Assembly: GCF_000143085.1 (NCBI RefSeq)
Contig: NC_014315.1
Location: 1,704,001-1,768,000, forward strand
Origin: Nitrosococcus watsonii C-113
GTDB taxonomy: Bacteria; Pseudomonadota; Gammaproteobacteria; Nitrosococcales; Nitrosococcaceae
Length of the DNA: 64,000 nt
Direction of reading: 5' to 3'
Position 1 is the first letter of the stretch. Each line of letters opens with the position of its first letter. The notes below the pieces were generated by a model that worked only from the letters and a program-made list of their open reading frames with translations, was not told the DNA's origin and did not search any database. Positions 8,477 to 16,713 of this stretch are shown one piece after another. The position numbers and the translations under genes are program-made.

Positions 8477-9239
8477 CCGACAACCAGCGAAGGACCCCCG
8501 GACGGTCGCAAGGGATATACCTGGTATCTTTGATACAATGTTTCCCCAATTAACCCCAAGCCTCGTTGCCCATTTCAACAGCAAAATCATATCATTCTCT
8601 GATTGTCAATCAGTTCCCGATGATTTAGTTCAGACCAGTGACCTGAACCGGGCCATGTTGTTTGAAGTTGCATTTGCTAGGGGGGAGCAGATTATTGCTG
8701 GCATTGAAAAAGCAGATTGGAATGCCTGCTTAAATACCGCACTGAAAAGGCAAAGAAAGTATTTCGATGCAAAGCTTCCGGAGACACTGCTAGAGGCCGA
8801 TAAAAAAGTAGCTGAGTGGGTGGCTAGGAATTTAGCCATAATGCTTACATACATACAAGAAAGAGCAAAAACCCGCTCGTTAATTCGATCACCCAAGATA
8901 CCTGGATATCAGTGGATTACATCGGGATATGGAGACTTCTCGCTTGGCACTAGAATTATCGAGGTAAAATGCACAAATAAAAAGTTTTCTGCCTCGGATT
9001 ATCGTCAGATAGTAATGTACTGGTTACTAAGCTATGCATCGTCAATTGAGAGTGATACCCCTGAGTGGACAAACGGAATATTAATTAATCCTCGATTAAA
9101 CTATATCTTTGAGTTTTTCTTCGATGATATGCTTGCCGTGATAGGAGCAGGAAGATCAAAATTAGAGTTATTGGAGTTGTTTTCCTCAATGGTCAGTGAA
9201 CACTCTTTAAGAATGCTTGCATCCCTCAACCAGCAGTAA
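8466..9239 (+). CDS. PD-(D/E)XK (RecB/Cas4-like) nuclease domain protein, RT-associated
   Basis: The protein has 257 residues from the ATG at 8466, which lies 11 bases inside the end of the reverse-transcriptase-like gene. This start is preferred over an upstream TTG. The C-terminal half holds a nuclease core: YGDFSLGTRIIEVKCTNK (Asp157, Glu166, Lys168) followed by SDYRQIVMYWLL, a QxxxY motif (Gln181, Tyr185) as in RecB and Cas4 nucleases. The N-terminal 140 residues are helical and unrecognised. The DNA is clearly AT-rich compared with the surrounding core genes. Overlap with the RT implies a coupled two-gene unit, most likely phage defence; this is inference. Confidence 0.65.
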   Translation: MPIDRQPAKDPRTVARDIPGIFDTMFPQLTPSLVAHFNSKIISFSDCQSVPDDLVQTSDLNRAMLFEVAFARGEQIIAGIEKADWNACLNTALKRQRKYFDAKLPETLLEADKKVAEWVARNLAIMLTYIQERAKTRSLIRSPKIPGYQWITSGYGDFSLGTRIIEVKCTNKKFSASDYRQIVMYWLLSYASSIESDTPEWTNGILINPRLNYIFEFFFDDMLAVIGAGRSKLELLELFSSMVSEHSLRMLASLNQQ

Positions 9240-9340
9240 ATTATGCAGAAGATAGATTGATTTCGACACCCCAGATGCCATGGGCTACCAAAAGGCTATT
9301 ACCCAGAGCATTACCGATAGCAAGGCGGACTAACTACATT

Positions 9341-9552
9341 TTATGCTCGCTCATAACGGTAGGCATCGGGATAATCCTCAACATCGCCCCTTAAAGCATC
9401 CATGTTGATGTTAGTCGCCGGTTTATTGCGCTCAGCCTTGGTTTAACCCAACGTGCAACACTGGCAATCCCAACCAAAACCGAGACGCCACCTCGGCTAT
9501 TGTAAGACCCTCCTTCTCACGAACAGACAGAACTTTACAGCAGAATAAGGCG
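9341..9552 (-). pseudogene. IS630-family transposase N-terminal fragment
   Basis: The minus strand encodes KVLSVREKEGLTIAEVASRF, the helix-turn-helix start typical of IS630-family transposases. After a frameshift it continues as NMDALRGDVEDYPDAYRYER and a stop. The catalytic part is absent. No terminal repeats were located. The remnant separates the RT/nuclease pair from an HsdS fragment. Confidence 0.6.
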
Positions 9553-9655
9553 AGGTTCCAGAGTGCTCACGGGGCGGGATAATGACCGATAGGCCCTTTC
9601 TCACCGCTTTCCATAGCAATCTGGTAAATCCCCTCGCCACGGGCTTCGGCTTCAT

Positions 9656-9964
9656 TCATGCCACCGCCTCGTGCTTGAGGACGGTGTCAGATTTTACGGT
9701 CAGTTCTCCAGTGAAGGCATTGTGCAGAAAGGATTGCTTCAGTTCAGCAAGGGCGGTGAGGCTTTGTTGGTAAACTTCAGATAAATCCTCACACTCATCC
9801 GAAATAAAATCAATTTTTTCTACCAAGCGCTTTTGAGTTTCTAGTGATGGTAATGAAAGCGTGAGCGCCTTCGAATCAGGCACGCGCATATGCTGAACTG
9901 TGGTGCCTGAAGCCAAATTTCTTATTTGGCTCTGAAAATCATTTGATCGGAGGGCATAAAGCAA
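9656..9964 (-). pseudogene. hsdS: Type I restriction specificity subunit (HsdS) C-terminal fragment
   Basis: The 102 visible residues correspond to the end of an HsdS target-recognition domain plus the distal conserved coiled-coil helix: QIRNLASGTTVQHMRVPDSK, LPSLETQKRLVEKIDFI, SLTALAELKQSFLHNAFTGE. A working HsdS has about 400 residues with two recognition domains, so this is a truncated remnant. No hsdM or hsdR is visible in the window. The upstream side is cut off near 9965. Confidence 0.75.
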
Positions 9965-10256
9965 AAATCAGCTTAACATCTTTCAATTTGGGCGGCCAGA
10001 ATGGCCTTAGCTTGCTCCACATCGGTGTTGGGATGCTCAAAGTCACAGAACACATGGCCACTACCGCACGCAATTCTGAAGCTTAGCCTGCAGAGGTGAG
10101 ATGCTTTTTTGTTTTAACTAAACCGAGTAATTTTCTGACTCTTTAGATGTTCACTAGATGTTGCACTTCGTGTAGCCTTCTTCACCTAGGAGCAAACTCA
10201 AAAACATATTTTAGCGCCATGAATATCCCCTTTAATTCCGCCCCTATCTCTACCCC
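9965..10256. other. Intergenic remnant DNA upstream of putP
   Basis: On the minus strand, bases about 9970-10080 can be read as a short peptide containing CDFEHPNTDVEQAKAILAAQ, which looks like a protein fragment but which I cannot assign. The right part (10090-10256) is AT-rich and likely carries the putP promoter. It includes a 13-codon ATG frame (10219-10260) ending just at the putP TTG. Confidence 0.35.
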
Positions 10257-11768
10257 TTGAGGTTAACTTTCCAAGCCGTGATGATAGCCACTTTTATCAT
10301 TTATCTCGCCGCCATGTTGCTCCTTGGTCTGCTGGCCTATGTCCGGACCCGGGACTTGTCTGACTATATCCTTGGGGGCCGCAAGCTCGGAAGCTGGACC
10401 ACTGCCTTGAGCGCAGGAGCTTCTGACATGAGTGGCTGGCTCCTTTTGGGATTGCCTGGTTACGCTTATCTTCATGGCTTGGAAGCCGGCTGGATTGCCC
10501 TCGGTTTATGGTTGGGCACCTATGGTAACTGGCGCCTAGTGGCCGCCCGATTGCGGGCCTATTCCACAGCTGCAGGGGATTCACTCACCTTGCCGGAATT
10601 TTTGGCTCAGCGCTTTGATGACCATCGTCATCTGCTACGCTGCGTTGCGGCAGCTTTTATCCTGATTTTTTTCTTGTTTTATACCAGCGCGGGCTTGGTA
10701 GCAGGAGGGAAACTGTTCAATGCCGTCTTCGGCCTACCTTACACATGGGCCGTGGCCACCGGTACCCTAGCCATCATGAGCTATACTTTCATTGGGGGAT
10801 TTCTCGCCGTCTCCTGGACTGATGTGGTACAGGGCCTGTTGATGCTGCTCGCCCTGCTCGCTGTTCCCATGGTTGCCATTCACCATGGGGGGGGCTGGCA
10901 GGCCACCTTGGCCGGCATCGATGCTGAACGGCTCCACCTGTTCGTAACGACGACCGGTGAACCCCTGGGGACTATCGCTATTCTCTCCCTACTGGGATGG
11001 GGGTTAGGGTATTTCGGCCAACCTCATATTCAGGCTCGTTTCATGGCCATTCATTCCCTTAAAGCCGTGCCCCAGGCGCGGCGAATCGCCATGGGTTGGG
11101 TGACCCTAACCTTAAGCGGCGCTCTGCTGGTAGGAATCACGGGAGCCTCCTTTCTAAGCCCACCCCTTTCCGTGGCTGACAGCGAAAAAGTATTCATTGA
11201 AATGGTCGGTGTCCTCTTTCATCCTTTGCCTGCCGGAATTTTATTAGCCGCTATCCTGGCGGCTATCATGAGTACCACCGATTCCCAGCTACTGGTTTGC
11301 TCGGCAGTCTTTACCGATGACTTTTACAAAGCCCTCCTGCGCCCTCAGGCAAGCGCTCGGGAACTAGTTTATGTGGGCCGAGCTACCGTCGTCGTCATTG
11401 CCTTCCTGGCATTATGGTTAGCCTTCGATCCGGACAGTCACGTTTTGGAGTTAGTAGCCTATGCCTGGGCCGGATTTGGCGCTGCCTTTGGACCTACCCT
11501 CCTGATAGCCCTTTACTGGAAACGAATGACGCGACAGGGCGCACTGGCCGGAATTATCGTAGGAGGCATAACGATTATAGTGTGGAAGCAACTGGAAGGG
11601 GGAATTTTTGACCTTTACGAACTGGTGCCCGGCTTTATTTTCTCAGCTATCGCCATTGTCGGCGTTAGTTGGCTAACTACCGCTCCTGGAATCAAGATCG
11701 AGCGGCAATTTAACGCGATTGCTAACAATACCACGCCTTTTAATACAAACAAAGATCGCCCAATCTAA
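10257..11768 (+). CDS. putP: Sodium/solute symporter, PutP-like (sodium/proline)
   Basis: This inner-membrane sodium:solute symporter has 503 residues and about 13 hydrophobic segments. Typical PutP blocks are present: YILGGRKLGSWTTALSAGAS with ASDMSGWLLLGLPG (residues about 37-70), SLTLPEFLAQRF, and AAILAAIMSTTDSQLL near residue 340. PutP imports proline, a nutrient and osmoprotectant, which suits the ectoine and proP genes nearby. The start is uncertain: TTG 10257 gives the full frame, GTG 10278 or ATG 10281 would begin directly on the first membrane helix as in known PutP. A GAGG at 10258 is too far from ATG to be convincing. Confidence 0.85.
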   Translation: MRLTFQAVMIATFIIYLAAMLLLGLLAYVRTRDLSDYILGGRKLGSWTTALSAGASDMSGWLLLGLPGYAYLHGLEAGWIALGLWLGTYGNWRLVAARLRAYSTAAGDSLTLPEFLAQRFDDHRHLLRCVAAAFILIFFLFYTSAGLVAGGKLFNAVFGLPYTWAVATGTLAIMSYTFIGGFLAVSWTDVVQGLLMLLALLAVPMVAIHHGGGWQATLAGIDAERLHLFVTTTGEPLGTIAILSLLGWGLGYFGQPHIQARFMAIHSLKAVPQARRIAMGWVTLTLSGALLVGITGASFLSPPLSVADSEKVFIEMVGVLFHPLPAGILLAAILAAIMSTTDSQLLVCSAVFTDDFYKALLRPQASARELVYVGRATVVVIAFLALWLAFDPDSHVLELVAYAWAGFGAAFGPTLLIALYWKRMTRQGALAGIIVGGITIIVWKQLEGGIFDLYELVPGFIFSAIAIVGVSWLTTAPGIKIERQFNAIANNTTPFNTNKDRPI

Positions 11769-11812
11769 GTTTAAGAAAAATAAATCAGCCCTCATCCAAA
11801 GACCCCCGTCGA

Positions 11813-12134
11813 TCATCCCGCTCCTGTAACAGCCAATACACGCTCCCAAGAGCAAGGGAAGACGATGAGTAACGTCATGAGATTACCAAACACTGCTTGA
11901 AAAACGGCATGGTCCAAGGGATCACGGGATTGAATGACAAACAAAGACCAGCGTGAGCTCATCAGCCGCCACAAAGCAATCAAGATGATGACCGCAATCA
12001 GCCGTTAACACCAACGCAACAGCATGCTCAAACCGTTCATAAAAGCTCATGAGTGACCAATAGCGCCGGGTGTCGCCCATAATTTCATCCGGCTTTGCTA
12101 CCATTTCTCTTGCCTCTCTTGCTGCCTTGGCCAT
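11813..12134 (-). pseudogene. PsiE-like membrane protein, frameshifted
   Basis: The gene starts at ATG 12134 (MAKAAREAREMVAKPDEIMG), runs through SFYERFEHAVALVLTA, then changes frame near 12000 and continues as LIAVIILIALWRLMSSRWSL, RDPLDHAVFQAVFGNLMTLL and a stop at 11813. The composite resembles small PsiE-like proteins (phosphate-starvation-inducible E family) with several membrane helices. One frameshift separates the halves, so the full product is not made unless the shift is a sequencing error. The region 11769-11812 holds nothing obvious. Confidence 0.55.
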
Positions 12135-12239
12135 GGTCCTTTCTTACCGCTATCCCAGCTATTCCGGTGATGTCTAAATTATATTTTCAAAACGGAGCCC
12201 AGCCTACGCCGGGCTCCCGCTATAAGCATAAAATGTTTA

Positions 12240-12758
12240 TTATTCAACCTTGATTTTATGCCGCTTTGATCTTTCTACCTTAGGAAGAATGAGCTCTAGG
12301 GTGCCTTCCTTGAAGGAGACTTTCGCCTTTTCGCCATCTACTTCTCTCGGCAGCATCACCGTGCGCGAAAAAGCACCTCGGGAAATTTCCCGGCGATAGT
12401 AATCGCCCGCATCTTCCTCTTTCTCGGCAGATCTATGGCCGTTGATGGTCACCGTATTCTCGGTCACCGAGACATCCAGATCCTTTTTATCCACGCCGGG
12501 TATCTCGGCGCGCACCACTACTTCCTCATCTCGATCAATGACGTCCACACGGGGCATCTGCACTTCAAAGGGCGTTATCAAATCATTTCTCATGGGCCAT
12601 TCACGGCGAAAGGGTTGCAGCCATCCTCGCGGGAAAAAGCGCTCAAAGAGCTGATCCATTTCCTCAAAGGGACTCAGCCCATGAGTGACGTTCCCAGGCC
12701 GCACTTCCTGCCGTGGTTCCGAATGGGCCACTTCCTTACTGCTTTTGTCTTTAGTCAT
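12240..12758 (-). CDS. Hsp20/alpha-crystallin family small heat-shock protein
   Basis: The start is ATG 12758, preceded by a good GAGGAG ribosome site, rather than the upstream TTG; this gives 172 residues. A disordered N-terminal arm leads into LSPFEEMDQLFERFFPRGW, then the alpha-crystallin domain (about residues 68-165) with PRVDVIDRDEEVVVRAEIPG and AFSRTVMLPREVDGEKAKVS, and the conserved GTLELILPK near the end. Small heat-shock proteins hold unfolding proteins in the cytoplasm for refolding. The gene is a single unit, divergent from the HtpX-like gene, and the AT-rich 12759-12985 would hold both promoters. Pairing with a membrane protease fits a heat or envelope stress setting. Confidence 0.93.
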   Translation of the reverse strand: MTKDKSSKEVAHSEPRQEVRPGNVTHGLSPFEEMDQLFERFFPRGWLQPFRREWPMRNDLITPFEVQMPRVDVIDRDEEVVVRAEIPGVDKKDLDVSVTENTVTINGHRSAEKEEDAGDYYRREISRGAFSRTVMLPREVDGEKAKVSFKEGTLELILPKVERSKRHKIKVE

Positions 12759-12985
12759 CGTTGCTCTCCTCAAATCTATCTAATTTCTATCCAATAACTA
12801 TTTCTCCTGTTATCAGGATATACACCAGGATTAACTTTTATATAGAATCGCAGGAATCGATTTTCAACCCATCAGCTTTTTTAAAATTAATGGGCGCCTC
12901 TAAAGCAAAAATATCGCTTGATTATCCTGCCCCAGTCCCCATTATCCAAAGATAAATCATAATCTTTTTATTTCAGGTCCTTTTC

Positions 12986-13896
12986 ATGCAGACAAGCTTC
13001 CTGCTGAAGCATAAAATAGCGAATTGGCTCCAGTCCGCGTTGTTGTTGCTAGGCATGATTCTATTGCTTGCCATACTCAGATGGTTTTTAGGAGGGGCCG
13101 TGTTTATTATGTTAGGGACTGTGGCGGGCAGTATATTTCTGCTAACGGTTGGACCCAGAATTCCACCCCACTTGCTCCTTGGCATGTACGGGGCCCACCG
13201 TCTGGCGCCCTACGATGCCCCTCAGCTTTATACACTCACGCGGGAATTGGCAAAGCGGGCTGGCCTATTACAGGTGCCCATTCTCTATTATGTGCCTAGC
13301 CAAATGATAAACGCATTTACAGTGGGGAAGCGCACCGACGCCGTCATTGCCATTACCGACGACCTACGTTACGGGAATTGGCGGGGGTACTGGCCCATGA
13401 AATCAGCCATATTCGCAACAATGATATATGGGTCATGACACTCGCCGATCTAACCAGCCGCATGACCCCTACCCTCTCCCTCATTGGACAGCTGTTAGTC
13501 GTGATTAATCTACCTTTATTTCTGTTAGCCGAAACGAGTCTTTCGTGGTTGGCGATCCTGCTGCTCATTCTTGCCCCCGCTATCAGCGCATTGCTCCAAC
13601 TCGCCCTCTCCAGAACTCGCGAATTCGACGCCGATTTAAGCGCCATTAACCTCACGGGAGAACCCCAAGGGCTTGCCTCGGCGCTAGTTAAATTAGAGCA
13701 GCAGCACAGGGGATTACTGGAACGCCTTCTGACACCAGATCGCCGCAGCCCGGAGCCTTCATTACTCCGCACCCACCCTCGAACTGAAGAGCGCATACAG
13801 CGGCTTTTATCATTAAGACCAAAACCTTCACCGAGTGCTTCCGCCATTCCTAGCCCAGAGGCTATCCTCCAACCCCCCCCCATTTTACTCGGGTAA
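12986..13896 (+). pseudogene. HtpX-like M48 zinc metalloprotease with a frameshift at the active site
   Basis: Two frames overlap to make one M48 protease. The first (12986-13438) has two N-terminal membrane helices and the stretch FTVGKRTDAVIAITDDL. The second carries LAGVLAHEISHIRNNDIWVM with the zinc-binding HEISH, two more hydrophobic segments, and the third ligand in SRTREFDADLSAI. The frame changes around 13365-13380, just before the HExxH motif, where a short stretch of bases seems lost. Without a correction only the N-terminal half is made. HtpX-type proteins degrade damaged membrane proteins. Sequencing error, pseudogene or slippage cannot be told apart here. Confidence 0.7.
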
Positions 13897-13970
13897 GAAG
13901 AAAACCCCATTGGCACATTACGGGTCTTTGGCATTAGCCGGTACTTAATTAGCCTGGCAATTAAACTTAG

Positions 13971-14132
13971 ACTATTTTTGCCAAGCTAGGTCAAGAATCA
14001 GAGATTATTAATCATCAACTTTATGCTAGCTTGGTGATCGTGATCGCCTTGACCACACTACTAGGCCCCCTCGCCCTGCAAAGGTTTTACGCCCGCCTAG
14101 GCAAACACTTGCCTTTAGGGAATAAAGATTAA
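13971..14132 (+). pseudogene. C-terminal scrap of a cation/proton antiporter-like protein
   Basis: A 53-residue tail reads AKLGQESEIINHQLYASLVI then VIALTTLLGPLALQRFYARL before a stop. The TTLLGP ending of a hydrophobic helix followed by a short basic tail is typical for the last helix of CPA2-type Na+/H+ or K+/H+ antiporters. A stop codon lies just upstream and the rest of the gene is missing. Confidence 0.5.
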
Positions 14133-14596
14133 AAAAGATTTATTGAGTAATAAGCGATACGGATTTTTATTTTAAGTAAAAGTTTAACACGCATAGACCA
14201 AGGCATTATTCATCTTTTAAATGACGATTACTTCAGTTGCTTGAATACCAACAGGCCCTTGCCAATAGGCTTAACCTTGCTATATTCCTTCCTATTCTAT
14301 AAACTATACTGCTAATCACTTACGCTATAACAGCAAAATAGCTGATAGAGTAGTCATTTTGCAATTCAATCTCATTAACCTGATAGAGGTATTTTTTCGA
14401 AACTATTAAGATCGACGAGATTCCCAGGAATATCGCTACTAAAAAACTTCTTCACCCTATACCAACGAATGAAGAAGGTTGGTATGAAATCCAGCCTTGA
14501 TCAAACTGCACTAACCGCCATGTCAAAATAGACACTGCACTATCTCATTTAGGTTAAGTTGATCACTCAGCCTTAACCTACATTAAGGAGCTATCC
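14133..14596 (+). promoter_or_regulatory. AT-rich leader of the ect genes with an inverted repeat
   Basis: This 464-base AT-rich region carries no gene and should hold the ect promoter. At 14459-14485 there is a perfect 8-bp inverted repeat ATACCAAC/GTTGGTAT with an 11-base spacer, about 110 bases ahead of ectA, a possible operator or leader hairpin. Osmotic control of ect genes is common in the family; no regulator gene such as ectR is visible nearby. Confidence 0.4.
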
Positions 14597-15088
14597 TTGT
14601 TTCGCCATCCAACCATTCAAGATGCACCCAAAATTTGGCAGTTAGTCAAAGATTCCGGCACGCTCGACTTAAATTCAACTTACTGCTACCTCATTTTATG
14701 TAAGCATTTTATGGATACCTGTTTAGTTGCCGGTAATAATGACGAAATACTTGCCTTCGTCACCGGTTACCGCCTGCCAGCAGCCCCGCATTCACTTTTT
14801 ATATGGCAGATAGCGGTCTCTCCGCAGGCGCGCGGTCAAGGGCTTGCCTTATCCATGCTTAAGGAACTTTTGCGGCGCAATGCGGACTACAACAAGATAA
14901 CATCTTTAGAAACCACGGTTAGCCCCTCCAACACTGCTTCGCGCGCCTTATTCGCCGCCTTGGCGCGGGAGCTAAACACGGAGTTGATTGAAACGCCAGG
15001 ATTTGAGGAGCCATTATTTCCAGCGGGAAATCATGAAGCAGAACCCTTTCTCCGTCTTGGTCCCTTTGAAGTAGAAAAACTTCTCTAA
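14597..15088 (+). CDS. ectA: L-2,4-diaminobutyrate acetyltransferase
   Basis: EctA transfers an acetyl group from acetyl-CoA to L-2,4-diaminobutyrate, giving N-gamma-acetyl-diaminobutyrate, the second step of ectoine synthesis. The 163-residue product has the EctA start region IWQLVKDSGTLDLNSTYCYL and a GNAT acetyl-CoA site around VSPQARGQGLALSMLKELL (residues about 74-92). Start is TTG 14597, six bases after AAGGAG, and it agrees with the usual protein start. ectB follows after 95 bases. Length and motifs are normal, so it should be active. Confidence 0.95.
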   Translation: MFRHPTIQDAPKIWQLVKDSGTLDLNSTYCYLILCKHFMDTCLVAGNNDEILAFVTGYRLPAAPHSLFIWQIAVSPQARGQGLALSMLKELLRRNADYNKITSLETTVSPSNTASRALFAALARELNTELIETPGFEEPLFPAGNHEAEPFLRLGPFEVEKLL

Positions 15089-15183
15089 TTGCTAATACTC
15101 CCCCTTTGTTAATGGATACATGTTCTAAACTTATTCATTATGTCTATTTATTTAAAGCTAATGACCAATAAGGACTAAATATT

Positions 15184-16485
15184 ATGAGAATTATTGAGCA
15201 ACTAGAATCAGAGGTGCGCGGCTATGTGCGCTCTTTTCCGGTCGTCTTTGACACGGCGAAAGGCTCTTATCTCTATGATGAGCAAGGAAATGAATATATT
15301 GATTTCTTTTCTGGCGCGGGCACCCTGAATTATGGCCATAACAACCCTATTATTTCCAAAGCCCTATTAAAATATATAGAACGGGACGGAATTATTCACG
15401 GACTAGACAAAGCTACCGTGGCCAAGGTGGCGTTTTTACAAAAATTCTATGACACAATTTTATCCCCGCGTAATCTGGAATATAAAGTACAGTTTACCGG
15501 GCCCACTGGAACCAATGCGACAGAAACGGCGTTAAAACTAGCCCGCATGATCAAACGGCGCTCTAATGTTATCGCCTTCACCAATGGCTACCACGGCCTG
15601 ACCATGGGTTCTCTGGCCGTTACTGGAAATACCTTTTATCGGGATGAATCCTACGGTGTCCGGAACAATTCAGCCTTCATGCCTTACGATGGTTATTTTG
15701 GGCCAGACGTGGATACCATTGAGTATTTTCGCCGTTTTCTGGAAGATTCCAGCAGCGGGGTGGATCTCCCCGCTGCGGTTATCCTGGAAACCGTTCAGGC
15801 CGAAGGTGGAATAAATGTAGCTAGCGATGAGTGGCTGCGTCGATTGGAACGGCTTTGCCGTGAGTTCGATATTCTCCTTATTGTGGATGATATCCAAGTG
15901 GGCAATGGCCGCACGGGCACTTTTTTCAGTTTTGAACGGGCTGGTATTACCCCTGATATGGTCACCCTGTCAAAATCCATCGGTGGCGGGCTCCCCTTAT
16001 CGTTGTTATTAATGCGTCCAGAACTAGACCAATGGAAACCAGGGGAACACACAGGAACCTTCCGTGGTAATAACCTGGCTTTTGTAGCCGCAGTCGAATC
16101 CCTTTCCGCTTACTGGGAAAATGACGATTTAACGGAAGCAGTAAAATATAAAGGCGAGATTATAGAAACTGAGTTAAAAGCAATTGCCGAAAAATACCCC
16201 GAATTGAATGGAAAAGTCCGGGGTGTGGGGATGGTTTGGGGGTTAGAAATGCCCCGCAACGGATTTACCAGCCAAGTCTCTAAAGAAGCCTTTGAAAATG
16301 GAGTCATCATCGAAATTGCGGGAGCCGATGATCAGGTACTGAAATTTTTACCTTCCCTGACAATTGAAGAAACGATTTTACGAGAAGGACTGGGTATTAT
16401 TGATAAGGCGATAGGCAATCTACTTGCCCGTAAACGGGAGATGCGCAGTGGTAATACCCAACCATTAGCTGCTGAGGCGGTTTAA
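15184..16485 (+). CDS. ectB: Diaminobutyrate--2-oxoglutarate transaminase
   Basis: EctB converts aspartate-4-semialdehyde and glutamate to L-2,4-diaminobutyrate, the first dedicated ectoine step. It is a class III PLP aminotransferase of 433 residues. The substrate and cofactor motifs are FTGPTGTNATETALKLAR, FTNGYHGLTMGSLAVTG, LIVDDIQVGNGRTGTFFSFE, and the PLP lysine (Lys264) in MVTLSKSIGGGLPLS. ATG 15184 has AAGGA a few bases ahead. In most ect clusters ectC follows directly; here the gene is followed by 228 non-coding bases with a palindrome and then ectD. Confidence 0.96.
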   Translation: MRIIEQLESEVRGYVRSFPVVFDTAKGSYLYDEQGNEYIDFFSGAGTLNYGHNNPIISKALLKYIERDGIIHGLDKATVAKVAFLQKFYDTILSPRNLEYKVQFTGPTGTNATETALKLARMIKRRSNVIAFTNGYHGLTMGSLAVTGNTFYRDESYGVRNNSAFMPYDGYFGPDVDTIEYFRRFLEDSSSGVDLPAAVILETVQAEGGINVASDEWLRRLERLCREFDILLIVDDIQVGNGRTGTFFSFERAGITPDMVTLSKSIGGGLPLSLLLMRPELDQWKPGEHTGTFRGNNLAFVAAVESLSAYWENDDLTEAVKYKGEIIETELKAIAEKYPELNGKVRGVGMVWGLEMPRNGFTSQVSKEAFENGVIIEIAGADDQVLKFLPSLTIEETILREGLGIIDKAIGNLLARKREMRSGNTQPLAAEAV

Positions 16486-16592
16486 GCCAGCAGAGCTGTT
16501 CAAAACTGTATGAGCATATACGGGCAGAAACCCGCAGGTGTTAGCCGAAGCGCTTAAACACATTTTACAGACGCTATACTGATAAACAAAAT

Positions 16593-16632
16593 ATGGCGAA
16601 TGCGGTGGCTGTACAGCCACCGCATTCGCCAT
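16593..16632. repeat. Perfect 40-bp palindrome between ectB and ectD
   Basis: The left arm ATGGCGAATGCGGTGGCTGT is followed at once by its exact reverse complement. No unpaired centre is needed in DNA, and an RNA copy would form a hairpin of about 18 pairs with a tetraloop. It is not followed by a T-run on the plus strand, while the minus side has ATATTTTG. It could be a terminator for ectAB, a REP-like element or a deletion scar. It lies exactly where ectC would be expected. Confidence 0.8.
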
Positions 16633-16713
16633 CATCTATTAATGTCCTATACTTTGATCTAAACCATCGCAATCCGCAAGGGAGAACCGATAAGGCAGAA
16701 GGAGGTTAACTGC

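Noticed and set aside
13353-13934. 193-codon minus-strand frame
   Set aside because: It mirrors the HtpX-like gene, whose motifs are clear on the plus strand.
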